A DNA stretch of 64,000 nucleotides from Deltaproteobacteria bacterium (GCA_009379725.1 WHTF01000004.1:1-64000); one strand, 5' to 3'. Positions 40,853 to 49,355 are shown, numbered from the stretch's first letter. Numbers and translations: made by a program. Notes: generated by a model not told the origin, from the letters alone.

Positions 40853-41053
40853 ATGGCAATCGGAAAAGTAAAGTGGTTTAACAATTCTAAAGGATATGGT
40901 TTTATTGAAAAGGAGGGCGGTGGCGATGTTTTCGTTCATTACACCGCGATTCAAGGGGATGGATTCAAGACTTTGAACGAGGGTCAGGCAGTCGAATTCG
41001 AAATTTCTCAAGGTGACAAGGGGCCGCAAGCCATAAATGTTGTGAAGGTGTGA
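40853..41053 (+). CDS. Cold-shock protein (CspA family)
   Basis: A 66-residue single cold-shock domain, standard size. It begins [19 protein letters not shown], carrying RNP1 (KGYGFIE), followed by RNP2 (VFVHYTAI). The FVH aromatic residues for nucleic-acid stacking are present. It binds single-stranded RNA/DNA and acts as an RNA chaperone. The ATG at 40853 has GGAGG seven bases upstream. A possible long leader precedes it. The frame extends upstream to 40805 but not with family sequence. Confidence 0.95.
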   Translation: MAIGKVKWFNNSKGYGFIEKEGGGDVFVHYTAIQGDGFKTLNEGQAVEFEISQGDKGPQAINVVKV

Positions 41054-41061
41054 TCGAGACA

Positions 41062-41117
41062 AAGAAGCGGTAATACCCTGTCGTAGCTTTCCAATACAAC
41101 ATGAGTTGCCGCTTCTT
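41062..41117 (+). repeat. Perfect 9-bp inverted repeat after the cold-shock gene
   Basis: AAGAAGCGG at 41062-41070 pairs with CCGCTTCTT at 41109-41117 across a 38-base loop, starting eight bases after the stop. No U-tract follows, so it is not a standard terminator. It may protect the 3' end of the cold-shock mRNA. Confidence 0.4.
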
Positions 41118-41234
41118 GGTGATTGACAATACGTTCCGATGCTTTCATGCATCGTTTGGTTTGGTTTTCGATCTTTCTCGGACAATCACAGCTTCAAGAA
41201 CATAATAACTTAAAACCCAAGAGATGACGGAATT

Positions 41235-41738
41235 ATGCAAGCGGATAAAGCTTTAGATTCTAACTTCGGTCAGGACCGTCTCTTGACCGAAACTGTTGTG
41301 TTAACGCGACTGGATAAGGCGATCGGATGGGCACGTAAGTACTCTCTATTCCCATATCCCTTCGCCACGGCATGCTGTGCCATGGAATACATGTCTCTGT
41401 CGATGGCTCCTTACGATATCGATCGTTTTGGCGCCCTTTTGCCTCGATTCAGTCCTCGACAGGCAGATCTGCTCATGGTTATAGGTACAGTGAATCATAA
41501 ACTCTCGCCCGTGCTCAAACGTGTTTACGAACAAATGTCGGAACCTAAATGGGTGATGGCGTTTGGCGCGTGTGCGGCTAGCGGAGGGTTCTACGATAAC
41601 TATGCTACTGTTCAAGGGATTGATCGGATCATACCAGTCGATGTCTATGTCCCTGGGTGTCCCCCAAGACCGGAAGCCGTCCTCGACGGCCTCATGGAAC
41701 TGCAAAACCGAATTGCAAATCAGAAGCAGCCGGTATGA
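41235..41738 (+). CDS. nuoB: NADH-quinone oxidoreductase subunit B (orphan)
   Basis: A 167-residue NuoB/PSST-type protein. The four Cys ligands of iron-sulfur cluster N2 are present: adjacent pair in ATACCAMEY, one in AFGACAASGG and one in VPGCPPRP. The quinone-site region APYDIDRFGALLPRFSPRQADLL is typical. In complex I this is the last electron carrier before quinone. No other nuo gene lies nearby, so it is either a displaced copy or part of another NuoB-containing hydrogenase/oxidoreductase. It is translationally coupled (ATGA) to the next gene. Confidence 0.92.
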   Translation: MQADKALDSNFGQDRLLTETVVLTRLDKAIGWARKYSLFPYPFATACCAMEYMSLSMAPYDIDRFGALLPRFSPRQADLLMVIGTVNHKLSPVLKRVYEQMSEPKWVMAFGACAASGGFYDNYATVQGIDRIIPVDVYVPGCPPRPEAVLDGLMELQNRIANQKQPV

Positions 41739-42040
41739 GCGACGAAAAGCAGATCGAACCCGAGACCGATGATCTATACCACCACGGTGTTATTACAAGA
41801 TTATTTCCTTCCAATAATACCGGAATCGTCCGGATCGAGAGTGGTCGAGAAGTTTTTTTCTCCTATGAATTCGTGATTCTTTGCGGTGAAGCTAAATCTC
41901 CATTAACTCTCAAGGTTGGACAGCCGGTGGGCTATGACTTGGGTTGGACACCGAGTGGACTCCGAGTCACGAAAATCAAGACATACCCACCGTCGGACGA
42001 GTTCGAAGCTGCAGGTCATTTAAAAGGGCAGGGAAGTTAA
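41735..42040 (+). CDS. OB-fold (cold-shock-like) small protein coupled to nuoB
   Basis: A 101-residue protein whose ATG overlaps the nuoB stop (ATGA). The core from residue 15 (YHHGVITRLFPSNNTGIVRI, VFFSYEF, KVGQPVGYDL, VTKIKTY) has the five-strand rhythm of a cold-shock/OB domain, including a G-I-V-R-I strand and FF-SYEF resembling RNP1/RNP2 positions, though the classic RNP residues are not kept. The family is not named. It may bind nucleic acid or be structural. Its 3' end overlaps the convergent membrane-protein gene by 21 bp. Confidence 0.6.
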   Translation: MSDEKQIEPETDDLYHHGVITRLFPSNNTGIVRIESGREVFFSYEFVILCGEAKSPLTLKVGQPVGYDLGWTPSGLRVTKIKTYPPSDEFEAAGHLKGQGS

Positions 42041-42850
42041 GGCCAGGATTTGCCGGCCGAGAATCTCCCCCACAAATACTCCCAACAGCGCGATATAGAA
42101 CAGTCCCGTCGCCGCCATTGTGTGCGGAATCGACAAGGTTCGCCAGATCATCCAGGACAAGGTCAGCGGTGCCAGGTAACCGATAATGATGCGAGTTACG
42201 AATAGAGTTGAGTGTTGCGTCCAGAGCCTTTCGATTCCCATAAGCGTGTGATGGGCGCCGAGGAAATACAGCAGTACAAATGACAGCAGCAGAAAAGCGC
42301 TTGGGACGGTCAACGAGATAACAAAAAACTTATAGATGCGCACGAAAGGGTCCAGAGTTTGCCCGGTATCGATCAAATACCAATGTCCGATGAGCATTCC
42401 TACCGTAACGCTGCCTAGCAAAAGCGAAGACAAAAAAAATGCCAGCGGATAAACGAAGGTTTCAAGTGACCAGAGCGGCGCCTGATAGAATCCATGCGCA
42501 CTCAAAAATAGGCCGGCAATCCCCGTGAGAATACAAGCCGAGAAACTTCGGGCTCTGAAGGCTTGTTTTTCACCCCACAGCGAGACGATGTAGCAGGCGA
42601 AAAAAAAGATGAACAAAAGATGCGTCAACGCCTCCAGGGCCGTTACCCAGTTAAAGTCGGCTGACAAATTTCGAATATAAAGATGACTTTTGCCCCAGAA
42701 GCCTAGCGCTGCAATCACAAACAGTACGCCGCCCGTTGACTTATAAAAGGCTCTATCCAGTTGGTGGAAAGGGGTCGCTGCTAAAGCGAACAAACCCCCT
42801 AGAGCCACTTGATAAAAGAACAGTACAAAACTGCTGGAGAACCCTTGCAT
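42020..42850 (-). CDS. Eight-TM integral membrane protein (NrfD/DmsC-like, uncertain)
   Basis: A 276-residue polytopic protein with about eight hydrophobic helices (e.g. FFYQVALGGLFALAATPF, HLLFIFFFACYIVSLWG, SAFLLLSFVLLYFLGAH). GHWYLIDTGQTLDP and the end FVGEILGRQILALTSLPF resemble quinol-handling DMSO-reductase-type membrane anchors. No iron-sulfur or molybdopterin partner is adjacent. It follows ubiE on the minus strand with a 3-bp gap, so a link with quinones is plausible. The function remains unassigned. Confidence 0.6.
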   Translation of the reverse strand: MQGFSSSFVLFFYQVALGGLFALAATPFHQLDRAFYKSTGGVLFVIAALGFWGKSHLYIRNLSADFNWVTALEALTHLLFIFFFACYIVSLWGEKQAFRARSFSACILTGIAGLFLSAHGFYQAPLWSLETFVYPLAFFLSSLLLGSVTVGMLIGHWYLIDTGQTLDPFVRIYKFFVISLTVPSAFLLLSFVLLYFLGAHHTLMGIERLWTQHSTLFVTRIIIGYLAPLTLSWMIWRTLSIPHTMAATGLFYIALLGVFVGEILGRQILALTSLPF

Positions 42851-42853
42851 CGT

Positions 42854-43585
42854 TTATTTGTTTTTGTGGCGTGGCTTATCCGCCACATGAAGGCACACCG
42901 CTCCAAATAGGAACCGTTGAAGTGTTACTTTTTCAAAGCCGCATTGTTCGATCAATTCGGCAATCTTCTCGGGGGAAGCAAACTGTCGCACCGAATCTGA
43001 CAGATACTGATAGGCTTGCCGATCCTGGGCCAAGAGCCCGCCTATCGATGGCATTACCCGGTAGAAGTAAAGGGAATAGAGCAGCGAAAAGGCGCCTTTT
43101 GATGGCGGAAACATGTCCAATGAAACTAAACGCCCGCCGGGTTTTAAGAGCCGAAAGGATTGGATAAAAAACAACCTTAGATCAGAAACATTGCGCAAGA
43201 CGAAAGCAGTCATGATGCCGTCAAATACTTCGTCTGCAAACGGCGGCCTAAGGGCGCTTGCCTGAACAAAATGAGTTCGGTCGCCGTTTTGATCTGCCTT
43301 CTGCTTTGCTCGCGCGAGCCGGATCATCGGCAGGGAAAAGTCTAAGCCAACGATTCTGCTGTCGCCCTGAGCGGATTTGGCTGCCGCAAAAGTGAGGTCC
43401 CCAGTGCCGGCGCCGAGATCGAGGATCCGTTCATTTCCGCTTCTAAGAACGGCGGCTATGGCTTTCTTTCTCCAACCGTTGTCCAAACGAAAACTAATGA
43501 CTCGATTGACCAAGTCGTATCGTGCCGCAATGCGGTCGAACATTCCTTGTACGACTCGATCCGGAGGGTTCTCAATGGACGCCAT
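42854..43585 (-). CDS. ubiE: Demethylmenaquinone / 2-polyprenyl-6-methoxybenzoquinol methyltransferase
   Basis: A 243-residue UbiE/MenG methyltransferase. The SAM-binding motif is ILDLGAGTGDLTFA; MFDRIAARYDLVNRVIS opens the family domain; and DGIMTAFVLRNVSDL plus LKPGGRLVSLDMFPP are the UbiE-specific signatures. It adds the final C-methyl group in menaquinone or a ring methyl in ubiquinone synthesis. I give ATG 43585; a TTG at 43612 would add nine residues. It lies 30-60 bp after the polyprenyl synthase, giving the quinone side chain and methylation in one operon. Confidence 0.9.
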   Translation of the reverse strand: MASIENPPDRVVQGMFDRIAARYDLVNRVISFRLDNGWRKKAIAAVLRSGNERILDLGAGTGDLTFAAAKSAQGDSRIVGLDFSLPMIRLARAKQKADQNGDRTHFVQASALRPPFADEVFDGIMTAFVLRNVSDLRLFFIQSFRLLKPGGRLVSLDMFPPSKGAFSLLYSLYFYRVMPSIGGLLAQDRQAYQYLSDSVRQFASPEKIAELIEQCGFEKVTLQRFLFGAVCLHVADKPRHKNK

Positions 43586-43642
43586 GGGTGGTGCTTTGCT
43601 GGAATGATTCAAACCTGAACGGCGGAGTGTTACGGCGTCGGC

Positions 43643-44686
43643 TCAGAAATCTCGATCGATGATGAGTTGAACGAGGGTTTTCAACCCGTTACGATAAAGT
43701 GAAGGGGGGAATTTCTTAATAGACTTCAACGCATCTTCGGCATATCGCTTAGAAGTCGCTTTCGCCTCTTGGATAGCATTTCCCGTTCGTAAGGCATTCA
43801 GCGCCGCGGTGATCTGTTTCTCCGTCGGCTGCGAACACTCGAAAGCCTCGCAAACCGCGTTCTCGCCTGCCTGCAGTGCCAGGATGATCGGTAAAGACGG
43901 ATTGCCGTCGCGCAGATCCATCCCGGTAGGTTTCCCCAACAGTTCGATGTGGCCCGTCACGTCCAGAATATCGTCGACCATCTGAAAAGCGATTCCCATA
44001 TTGAGCCCGAAGCGCTCGGTTTCCTCAACCAGGCTTGAATGGGCACCCGCGAGATAAGCCCCTACTTTGGCTCCTGTATGAAAAAGGGAGGCGGTTTTTC
44101 GTCTGACGATTTCTATGTAGTCGTTTAGCGTAACAGCTCGATTTCGATTGAAATGACCCTGCAGCATTTCTCCTTCCGTAAGGAGTGCGCATGCATCCGC
44201 CGTCCACTGGACCACCGTTTCATCAAACTTTCCTGCAAATTCGAACGCTTTAATGAAAAGAAAATCGCCCGTGACAAGGGTGGATTTAAGGCCGAATTTT
44301 TTATAGGCGGATTCTTTGCCGCGCCGGGTTTCAGCCCCATCAATGATATCATCATGAAGCAGCGTTGCCGTATGGATCAGTTCCATTGCAGTGGCGATAT
44401 CAACAATATCGCTTGGCTTTTTGCCGCCGAATGCCAAGAACGCCAGGATCGTCACGGCTGGGCGAACGCGCTTACCCCCGCTATGAATCAAGTGAGCCGC
44501 AATATCGGTGAGCGCCTGCTCGCGAGAACGGATGGCGCGCGTCAGTGTGTCTTCAACCAATTGAAGCTCCTGACTGACGAAGCTAAAAGGGTCGCCTGTG
44601 CCCTGGAGAGAGGGAATCTTGCGACCGAGGCCGAGACTTGTCTTAGCGGAAGATTCCACAGTCTTGCTTTTTGTTTCGTGAATCAA
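43643..44686 (-). CDS. Polyprenyl diphosphate synthase (IspB/HepT-like)
   Basis: A 347-residue trans-isoprenyl diphosphate synthase. Both Asp-rich motifs are present: LLHDDIIDGAETRRG (first) and QMVDDILDVTG (second). GGKRVRPAV is the substrate loop. The residues before the first motif set product length; these enzymes make the octaprenyl- to decaprenyl side chain of respiratory quinones. Start is TTG 44686 with GGAG five bases upstream. With ubiE downstream it forms the quinone-synthesis group. Confidence 0.9.
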   Translation of the reverse strand: MIHETKSKTVESSAKTSLGLGRKIPSLQGTGDPFSFVSQELQLVEDTLTRAIRSREQALTDIAAHLIHSGGKRVRPAVTILAFLAFGGKKPSDIVDIATAMELIHTATLLHDDIIDGAETRRGKESAYKKFGLKSTLVTGDFLFIKAFEFAGKFDETVVQWTADACALLTEGEMLQGHFNRNRAVTLNDYIEIVRRKTASLFHTGAKVGAYLAGAHSSLVEETERFGLNMGIAFQMVDDILDVTGHIELLGKPTGMDLRDGNPSLPIILALQAGENAVCEAFECSQPTEKQITAALNALRTGNAIQEAKATSKRYAEDALKSIKKFPPSLYRNGLKTLVQLIIDRDF

Positions 44687-44991
44687 AAGAGCTCCGTGAA
44701 GTGGAGGCGAAAGTTAGCAGGAAAATGTCATAGATCTCCAACTAGGTCAAGCAGAGGTCGACTGAAGATGTATTTCACAGAACCCATCTAAAGTGATCGA
44801 GCTCCGTACATTAAAATTCTCGCCAAAATCTCGTCTTACTTGCGAGCTCATATACGAAAGAGATATGAAAGTTTCCGATCTGAAGCGAGAAGATGGCTGT
44901 TTTGTCTTGACAAGATGAGTCGACCGCTAATATATAAAAACAAATTATTCGCAGTCAATCCAGATCAGGGTTAGAAGGAGGAGGGGAAATC
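44687..44991. other. Divergent intergenic region upstream of polyprenyl synthase and PuuD-like genes
   Basis: This 305-base region has no coding frame with support. It holds a sigma-70-like promoter for the plus-strand gene (listed) and a strong ribosome site AAGGAGGAGGGG just before 44992. The minus-strand promoter is not clear. Confidence 0.6.
44907..44933 (+). promoter_or_regulatory. Sigma-70-type promoter of the PuuD-like gene
   Basis: TTGACA (44907-44912) is followed by TAATAT (44928-44933) after 15 bases, or by TATATA (44931-44936) after 18. The transcript start would fall near 44942 and the leader includes AAGGAGGAGGGG before the ATG at 44992. Confidence 0.5.
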
Positions 44992-45687
44992 ATGGAAACA
45001 GCTCATTTTTTCTTTCGTTGGTTTCATCTTTTGGCGGGCATCACATGGATCGGTATTCTGTACTATTTTAATTTCGTTCAGACACCGTTTTTTGCTGAAA
45101 CTGAAGCAGGGGTCCGCACTGGTGCCATTCAGAAACTCGTTCCGCGCGCTCTCTGGTGGTTTCGCTGGGGAGCGATGATTACCTTCCTTGCGGGTCTTAT
45201 GATGTACCTGATGCGTCTTGGTGAAATGGGCGCAGGACTGTTCTTCACGTCATCGTACGGTGTGATCATAACGCTGGGTAGCTTAATGGGAACTCTGATG
45301 TTCCTCAACGTATGGCTAATCATTTGGCCGAATCAGCAGATTGTCATTGGATCGACGAACCAAGTGGCAACGGGTGGTCAGGCATTGCCGGCAGCGGCCG
45401 GAGCGGCTCGCCGGGCGGGTCTAGCATCGAGAACCAATACCGTATTTTCAATTCCAATGCTTTTTTTCATGGGCGCGGCAAGTCATTATCCGTCATTAGT
45501 AAGTCCATCCGCGGCACATGGCGTGTTCTGGATTCTCGCAATCATCGTTGTCGCCGCAGTGGAAGTGAACGCGCTGATTGGCACGCAAGGGGCGACGAAG
45601 AAACCTTTGGACTCCGTTTCGGGCGCGCTCTGGGCCGGCTTTATTCTTACCGCGGTGTTTTATGTGCTGTTTCTTGCTCTCATGTAA
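44992..45687 (+). CDS. PuuD-type urate-oxidase N-terminal membrane domain protein
   Basis: A 231-residue protein with five or six membrane helices. It begins ETAHFFFRWFHLLAGITWIGILYYFNFVQ, the signature of the membrane domain of PuuD (formerly DUF989), which couples urate oxidation to the respiratory chain. Helix histidines that may bind haem or cofactor are kept (HLLAG, SHYPSL). Full-length PuuD has a cytochrome c domain fused at its C-terminus; this protein ends after the membrane domain. A separate cytochrome c lipoprotein gene lies convergently 10 bp away. A urate substrate is not proven for this short form. Confidence 0.78.
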   Translation: METAHFFFRWFHLLAGITWIGILYYFNFVQTPFFAETEAGVRTGAIQKLVPRALWWFRWGAMITFLAGLMMYLMRLGEMGAGLFFTSSYGVIITLGSLMGTLMFLNVWLIIWPNQQIVIGSTNQVATGGQALPAAAGAARRAGLASRTNTVFSIPMLFFMGAASHYPSLVSPSAAHGVFWILAIIVVAAVEVNALIGTQGATKKPLDSVSGALWAGFILTAVFYVLFLALM

Positions 45688-45697
45688 GGGCACGCCA

Positions 45698-46039
45698 TTA
45701 GCGCAGGTAGGCTGAGAGATAAGGGATTTCTGATTTCAGAAATGGAAATTGGGGCATTACCTTAGTCGGCCGCTTTGGTTGATAACCGGGCGGGTAATTA
45801 CTGCTGAGAACTCTGGCTTCAAGCAACTCTTGCGGTGAACCCTTGAGGGCAGGGCCGAGGGGGCCATCTTTGGACGGGTCGCTATTGTGACAGGCGACGC
45901 AATTGGCCACATAAACGGCTCTGCCTCTTTCCCAGTCAGGGTCTTTACTTGCCTGCGATGATTGATCAGAGTCTTTTGAACAGGCACTTAACACCAGAAC
46001 GTAGAACATAATCGCCAATATCTTAGTCCAACCTCGCAT
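45698..46039 (-). CDS. Cytochrome c lipoprotein (single haem)
   Basis: A 113-residue exported protein. The signal peptide ends in a lipobox (VLVLSACSKDS), so it is anchored to a membrane by its N-terminal Cys. After a Ser/Asp-rich linker comes the haem motif CVACH within GRAVYVANCVACHNSDPSKDGPLGPALKG. The later PTKVMPQFPFL supplies a Met as sixth ligand. The ATG at 46039 follows a short GGA site; a longer frame starts at 46117. It lies tail-to-tail with the PuuD-like membrane domain and could be its electron acceptor. Confidence 0.85.
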   Translation of the reverse strand: MRGWTKILAIMFYVLVLSACSKDSDQSSQASKDPDWERGRAVYVANCVACHNSDPSKDGPLGPALKGSPQELLEARVLSSNYPPGYQPKRPTKVMPQFPFLKSEIPYLSAYLR

Positions 46040-46166
46040 TGTGTTTCCGTTAAAGATCTTAACTTTGTTAACGCCCGTTGCGCTCAGCAGTAGACGACCA
46101 TTAACGAAGCTCGACACTGACTCCGCTTATGAGCCGTTTCGTATCCTTCCCGTTAACTTCCTAGAA

Positions 46167-46205
46167 AATCAGTGATTCGTCACAGTGACCGCGTCACTGC
46201 TGATT
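46167..46205. repeat. Nested inverted repeat upstream of the cytochrome c gene
   Basis: CAGTGAC-CGC-GTCACTG (46183-46199) is a perfect palindrome with a 3-base centre. It is flanked by AATCAG (46167-46172) and CTGATT (46200-46205). A second small hairpin GTGA-TTCG-TCAC (46172-46183) overlaps the left side. It lies between the cytochrome c start and tRNA-Leu and could be an operator or structured RNA. Confidence 0.5.
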
Positions 46206-46278
46206 CACGGTTATGATTCAAAACAGAGAAGGTGACTGCAGACGTTAGAGAAAGTCAGGCTTCTATGCTAATTATTCT

Positions 46279-46365
46279 TGGTGCGAAAGGGGGGAATCGA
46301 ACCCCCACGGGTGTTACCCCACAGGATCCTGAATCCTGCGCGTCTACCAATTCCGCCACTTTCGC
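46279..46365 (-). tRNA. tRNA-Leu (anticodon CAG)
   Basis: The minus strand folds as a class II tRNA: acceptor GCGAAAG/CTTTCGC, D-arm with GGCGGAATTGGTAGACGC (typical of tRNA-Leu), anticodon stem around CAG within GGATTCAGGATCC, a long variable arm, T-arm GGGGGTTCGATTCCCCC and encoded CCA at 46279-46281. The anticodon reads CUG codons. Confidence 0.95.
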
Positions 46366-46455
46366 GCAGTAAGTCATAGCCCGCTGTCTTCCACACCTAT
46401 CTAGCTTGGGGTCAGCGGGTTGTCAAGAATATGGCCCATAAGACGCAGAAAAGGT

Positions 46456-46596
46456 ATGAGTAAGATTCTAGTTATTGAACCCCAAAAGATGCTGCAGAGA
46501 GCGATTGCCGTAAGCTTTTTTCCCGAGCATGATGTGGTCGAGGAAGCTCCGGCCCGCCGGCGTGGCAAACGGCCAGCGAGAAAGAGTAATAAGTAG
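46456..46596 (+). CDS. Truncated receiver-like small protein (46 aa)
   Basis: ATG at 46456 opens a 46-codon frame ending five bases before valS. The product begins SKILVIEPQKMLQRAIAVSF, the first strand and helix of a response-regulator receiver domain, continues PEHDVVEEA, then ends in a basic tail (RRRGKRPARKSNK). The phospho-Asp strand is missing. It has AAAAGG one base before ATG, a poor spacing. It may be a relic of a response regulator or a small adaptor; I am unsure it is translated. Confidence 0.45.
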   Translation: MSKILVIEPQKMLQRAIAVSFFPEHDVVEEAPARRRGKRPARKSNK

Positions 46597-46600
46597 TCGT

Positions 46601-49351
46601 ATGCAACTAGAAAAGGCTTATTCACATAAAGACATCGAGCGCAAATGGTACTCCCGGTGGATTGATTCGGGGGCCTTTAAACCTACAAAAGGGGCCGGAC
46701 CTTATTTTTCAATGGTCATCCCGCCGCCCAACGTAACCGGTTCATTGCACATGGGGCATGCGCTCAACAACACACTGCAAGACATCATGTGCAGGTACAA
46801 AAGGATGGATGGGTTCCGCGTGCTGTGGGTGCCGGGCACCGATCATGCGGGTATCGCGACGCAGAACGTAGTTGAGCGGCGCATCGCCGCTGAGGGTCTC
46901 ACCCGCGCGCAACTCGGGCGCGAAAAGTTTATCGAGCGGGTTTGGTCGTGGAAAGAAGAAGCTGGCAACGCGATCTTGAATCAGCTCAGAGCTCTGGGCG
47001 TTTCTTGCGACTGGGCCCATGAAAGATTCACCATGGATGAAGGTCTTTCGCGAGCCGTACGTGAAGCTTTCGTGCGTTTGTGGGAAGACAACCTGCTTTA
47101 TCGAGCCGAAAGATTGGTTAATTGGTGTCCTCGGTGCAAAACGGCCCTTTCCGATATTGAAGTCATTCATGAAGAGTCGGACGGCAGCCTTTGGCATATT
47201 CGATACCCGGTGGCTGATGGTTCGTCTCAGGCGCTTGTAGTCGCTACGACCCGGCCTGAAACCATGCTTGGAGACACCGGCGTGGCGGTCCATCCGGAAG
47301 ACGAGCGTTATCAAAAGCTGATTGGTAGAAATATTCGACTGCCGATAACCGGACGTATTGTTCCACTGATCGCCGATGCGTTCGTTGATCGTGAATTCGG
47401 CACCGGAGCGCTAAAGATCACACCTGGGCATGATTTTAACGATTTCGAAATGGGTGAGCGGTTCGGGCTCGAAAAAATCAGCATATTTGATGCGGACGCG
47501 CGCATCGATGCTGCCTCGTTTCTACAGCGTGGGGAAGCCGGTGAGTGGATCGAGCATTACCGAGGCAAGGATCGTTTCGAGGCGCGCAAGCTTGTGGTTT
47601 CAGATTTGACGGAAAAAGGTTTTCTTGAAAGGATCGAGCCGCATAAGCTTTCCGTCGGGCACTGTTATCGTTGCCAGACGATCATCGAGCCCTACCTGAC
47701 CCCGCAGTGGTTCGTGAATATCAAGCCTTTGGCGGAACCGGCCATACGAGCAGTGCGGCAAGGCAACATTCACATCATTCCTGAGGGATGGAGCAATTCC
47801 TATTTTGCCTGGATGGAAAATATTAAGGACTGGTGCGTTTCTCGGCAAATTTGGTGGGGCCATCAGATTCCAGCTTGGTACTGCCGTTCGTGCGATGCGA
47901 GGAACATCGTCGATGCCCACGCGGGCGATTACCTGCTGACCAAAGAAGCCAGACCTATCGTTTCGCGTTCGGTGCCCACGGTGTGCCCCCAGTGCGGCGG
48001 CCATGACTTAGTTCAGGATCCGGACGTTCTCGATACCTGGTTCTCTTCCGGGTTGTGGCCATTTTCAACGTTGGGTTGGCCAGGCAAGACCGAGGATCTG
48101 AAGAGCTTCTATCCAACATCCACGCTGGTCACTGCTTTCGACATCCTTTTTTTCTGGGTAGCGCGAATGATTATGATGGGACTCAAGTTCATGGGCGAAG
48201 TGCCGTTTCGCGATGTTTACATTCATGCGCTGGTTCGCGACGAGCAGGGACAGAAGATGTCGAAGTCTAAAGGCAATGTCATCGACCCTTTGGATGTAAT
48301 GGCGGAATATGGCACGGATGCATTTCGTTTTACGTTAGCGGCGATGGCCGCAATGGGGCGAGACATCAAATTGGCCGAAGACCGGATCGGCGGCTATCAG
48401 AATTTCGTCAACAAGTTATGGAACGCCGCGCGGTTTGTGTTGATGAATCTGGCGGGGAGCGCTAACGCCGAACCGGCCAAACGTGCTCTTGAAAGCACGC
48501 ACCTTGGCTTGGCCGACCGCTGGATTCGTTCGCGTCTCGCTTCGACTATTAGAGAAGCCCGCACGGCGATCGACGCATACCGGTTCAATGACTATGCCAA
48601 CGTTCTTTACCAGTTCACCTGGCACGAGTTCTGTGACTGGTATATCGAAATGAGCAAGTTGTCCCTCAATGGCACCGTCGGCGACGACGTCGGACGAAGC
48701 CGACGTATGCTCGTTGAACTATTGGAGCAGATTGTTCTTTTGATGCATCCGGTCATGCCCTTCGTTACCGAGGAGATTTGGCAAGTGCTGCGGAGTGGCA
48801 GAGAGAGCATCATGGTTCAAAGGTACCCGGCGGTGGAAGCGAATTGGGTCGATTCGGAGGCTGAGAACGAAATGGAGTTTTTGATGGGCGTGATTCGTGC
48901 CATCAGAAATCTCCGCACGGAAATAAATTGCCCGCCGGGCAAGGAAATCAAGGTGATCTTCCACGGTTCTGATGTTGATCTTGCGTTACTACGCACGCAG
49001 ATGCACTACCTGCGTTCTTTAGCGCGAGTGGGCTCGGCGGATTACCTTCTTTCAGGAGATCGGCCCAAAGGAGCGGCGACGGCAGTGGTCGGCTCTACGG
49101 AAATCTATCTGCCGCTCGACGATCTAATCGATCTTGACGAGGAGAGCGCAAGGTTGACGAAAGAAGTCGGCAAAATCGAAGAAGAAATAGCACGCGTCCG
49201 AAAGAAGCTCTCCAATCCTGACTTCGTTAGTAAAGCCAAGCCGGAGATCATTCAAAAGGAGCGCGAAAGGGGGAGCTGGTATGAAGATAAAATCCGCACG
49301 TTAAAAGGCAGTTTGGAAAAGATTCAAGAGATTCAGGCAGGGAGGAATTAG
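46601..49351 (+). CDS. valS: Valyl-tRNA synthetase
   Basis: A 916-residue class I aminoacyl-tRNA synthetase. Signature HIGH-type motif: PPPNVTGSLHMGHALNN; the KMSKS loop is QKMSKSKGNV. The editing (CP1) domain lies between, with TTRPETMLGDT. The anticodon-binding domain follows, and a C-terminal coiled coil (about 850-916) is present, as in most bacterial ValRS. It charges tRNA-Val. The ATG at 46601 lacks a strong ribosome site; a frame open to 46529 overlaps the small receiver-like gene. It leads a run with nadC (4-bp gap), birA, coaX and fusA2. Confidence 0.95.
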   Translation: MQLEKAYSHKDIERKWYSRWIDSGAFKPTKGAGPYFSMVIPPPNVTGSLHMGHALNNTLQDIMCRYKRMDGFRVLWVPGTDHAGIATQNVVERRIAAEGLTRAQLGREKFIERVWSWKEEAGNAILNQLRALGVSCDWAHERFTMDEGLSRAVREAFVRLWEDNLLYRAERLVNWCPRCKTALSDIEVIHEESDGSLWHIRYPVADGSSQALVVATTRPETMLGDTGVAVHPEDERYQKLIGRNIRLPITGRIVPLIADAFVDREFGTGALKITPGHDFNDFEMGERFGLEKISIFDADARIDAASFLQRGEAGEWIEHYRGKDRFEARKLVVSDLTEKGFLERIEPHKLSVGHCYRCQTIIEPYLTPQWFVNIKPLAEPAIRAVRQGNIHIIPEGWSNSYFAWMENIKDWCVSRQIWWGHQIPAWYCRSCDARNIVDAHAGDYLLTKEARPIVSRSVPTVCPQCGGHDLVQDPDVLDTWFSSGLWPFSTLGWPGKTEDLKSFYPTSTLVTAFDILFFWVARMIMMGLKFMGEVPFRDVYIHALVRDEQGQKMSKSKGNVIDPLDVMAEYGTDAFRFTLAAMAAMGRDIKLAEDRIGGYQNFVNKLWNAARFVLMNLAGSANAEPAKRALESTHLGLADRWIRSRLASTIREARTAIDAYRFNDYANVLYQFTWHEFCDWYIEMSKLSLNGTVGDDVGRSRRMLVELLEQIVLLMHPVMPFVTEEIWQVLRSGRESIMVQRYPAVEANWVDSEAENEMEFLMGVIRAIRNLRTEINCPPGKEIKVIFHGSDVDLALLRTQMHYLRSLARVGSADYLLSGDRPKGAATAVVGSTEIYLPLDDLIDLDEESARLTKEVGKIEEEIARVRKKLSNPDFVSKAKPEIIQKERERGSWYEDKIRTLKGSLEKIQEIQAGRN

Positions 49352-49355
49352 ACCG

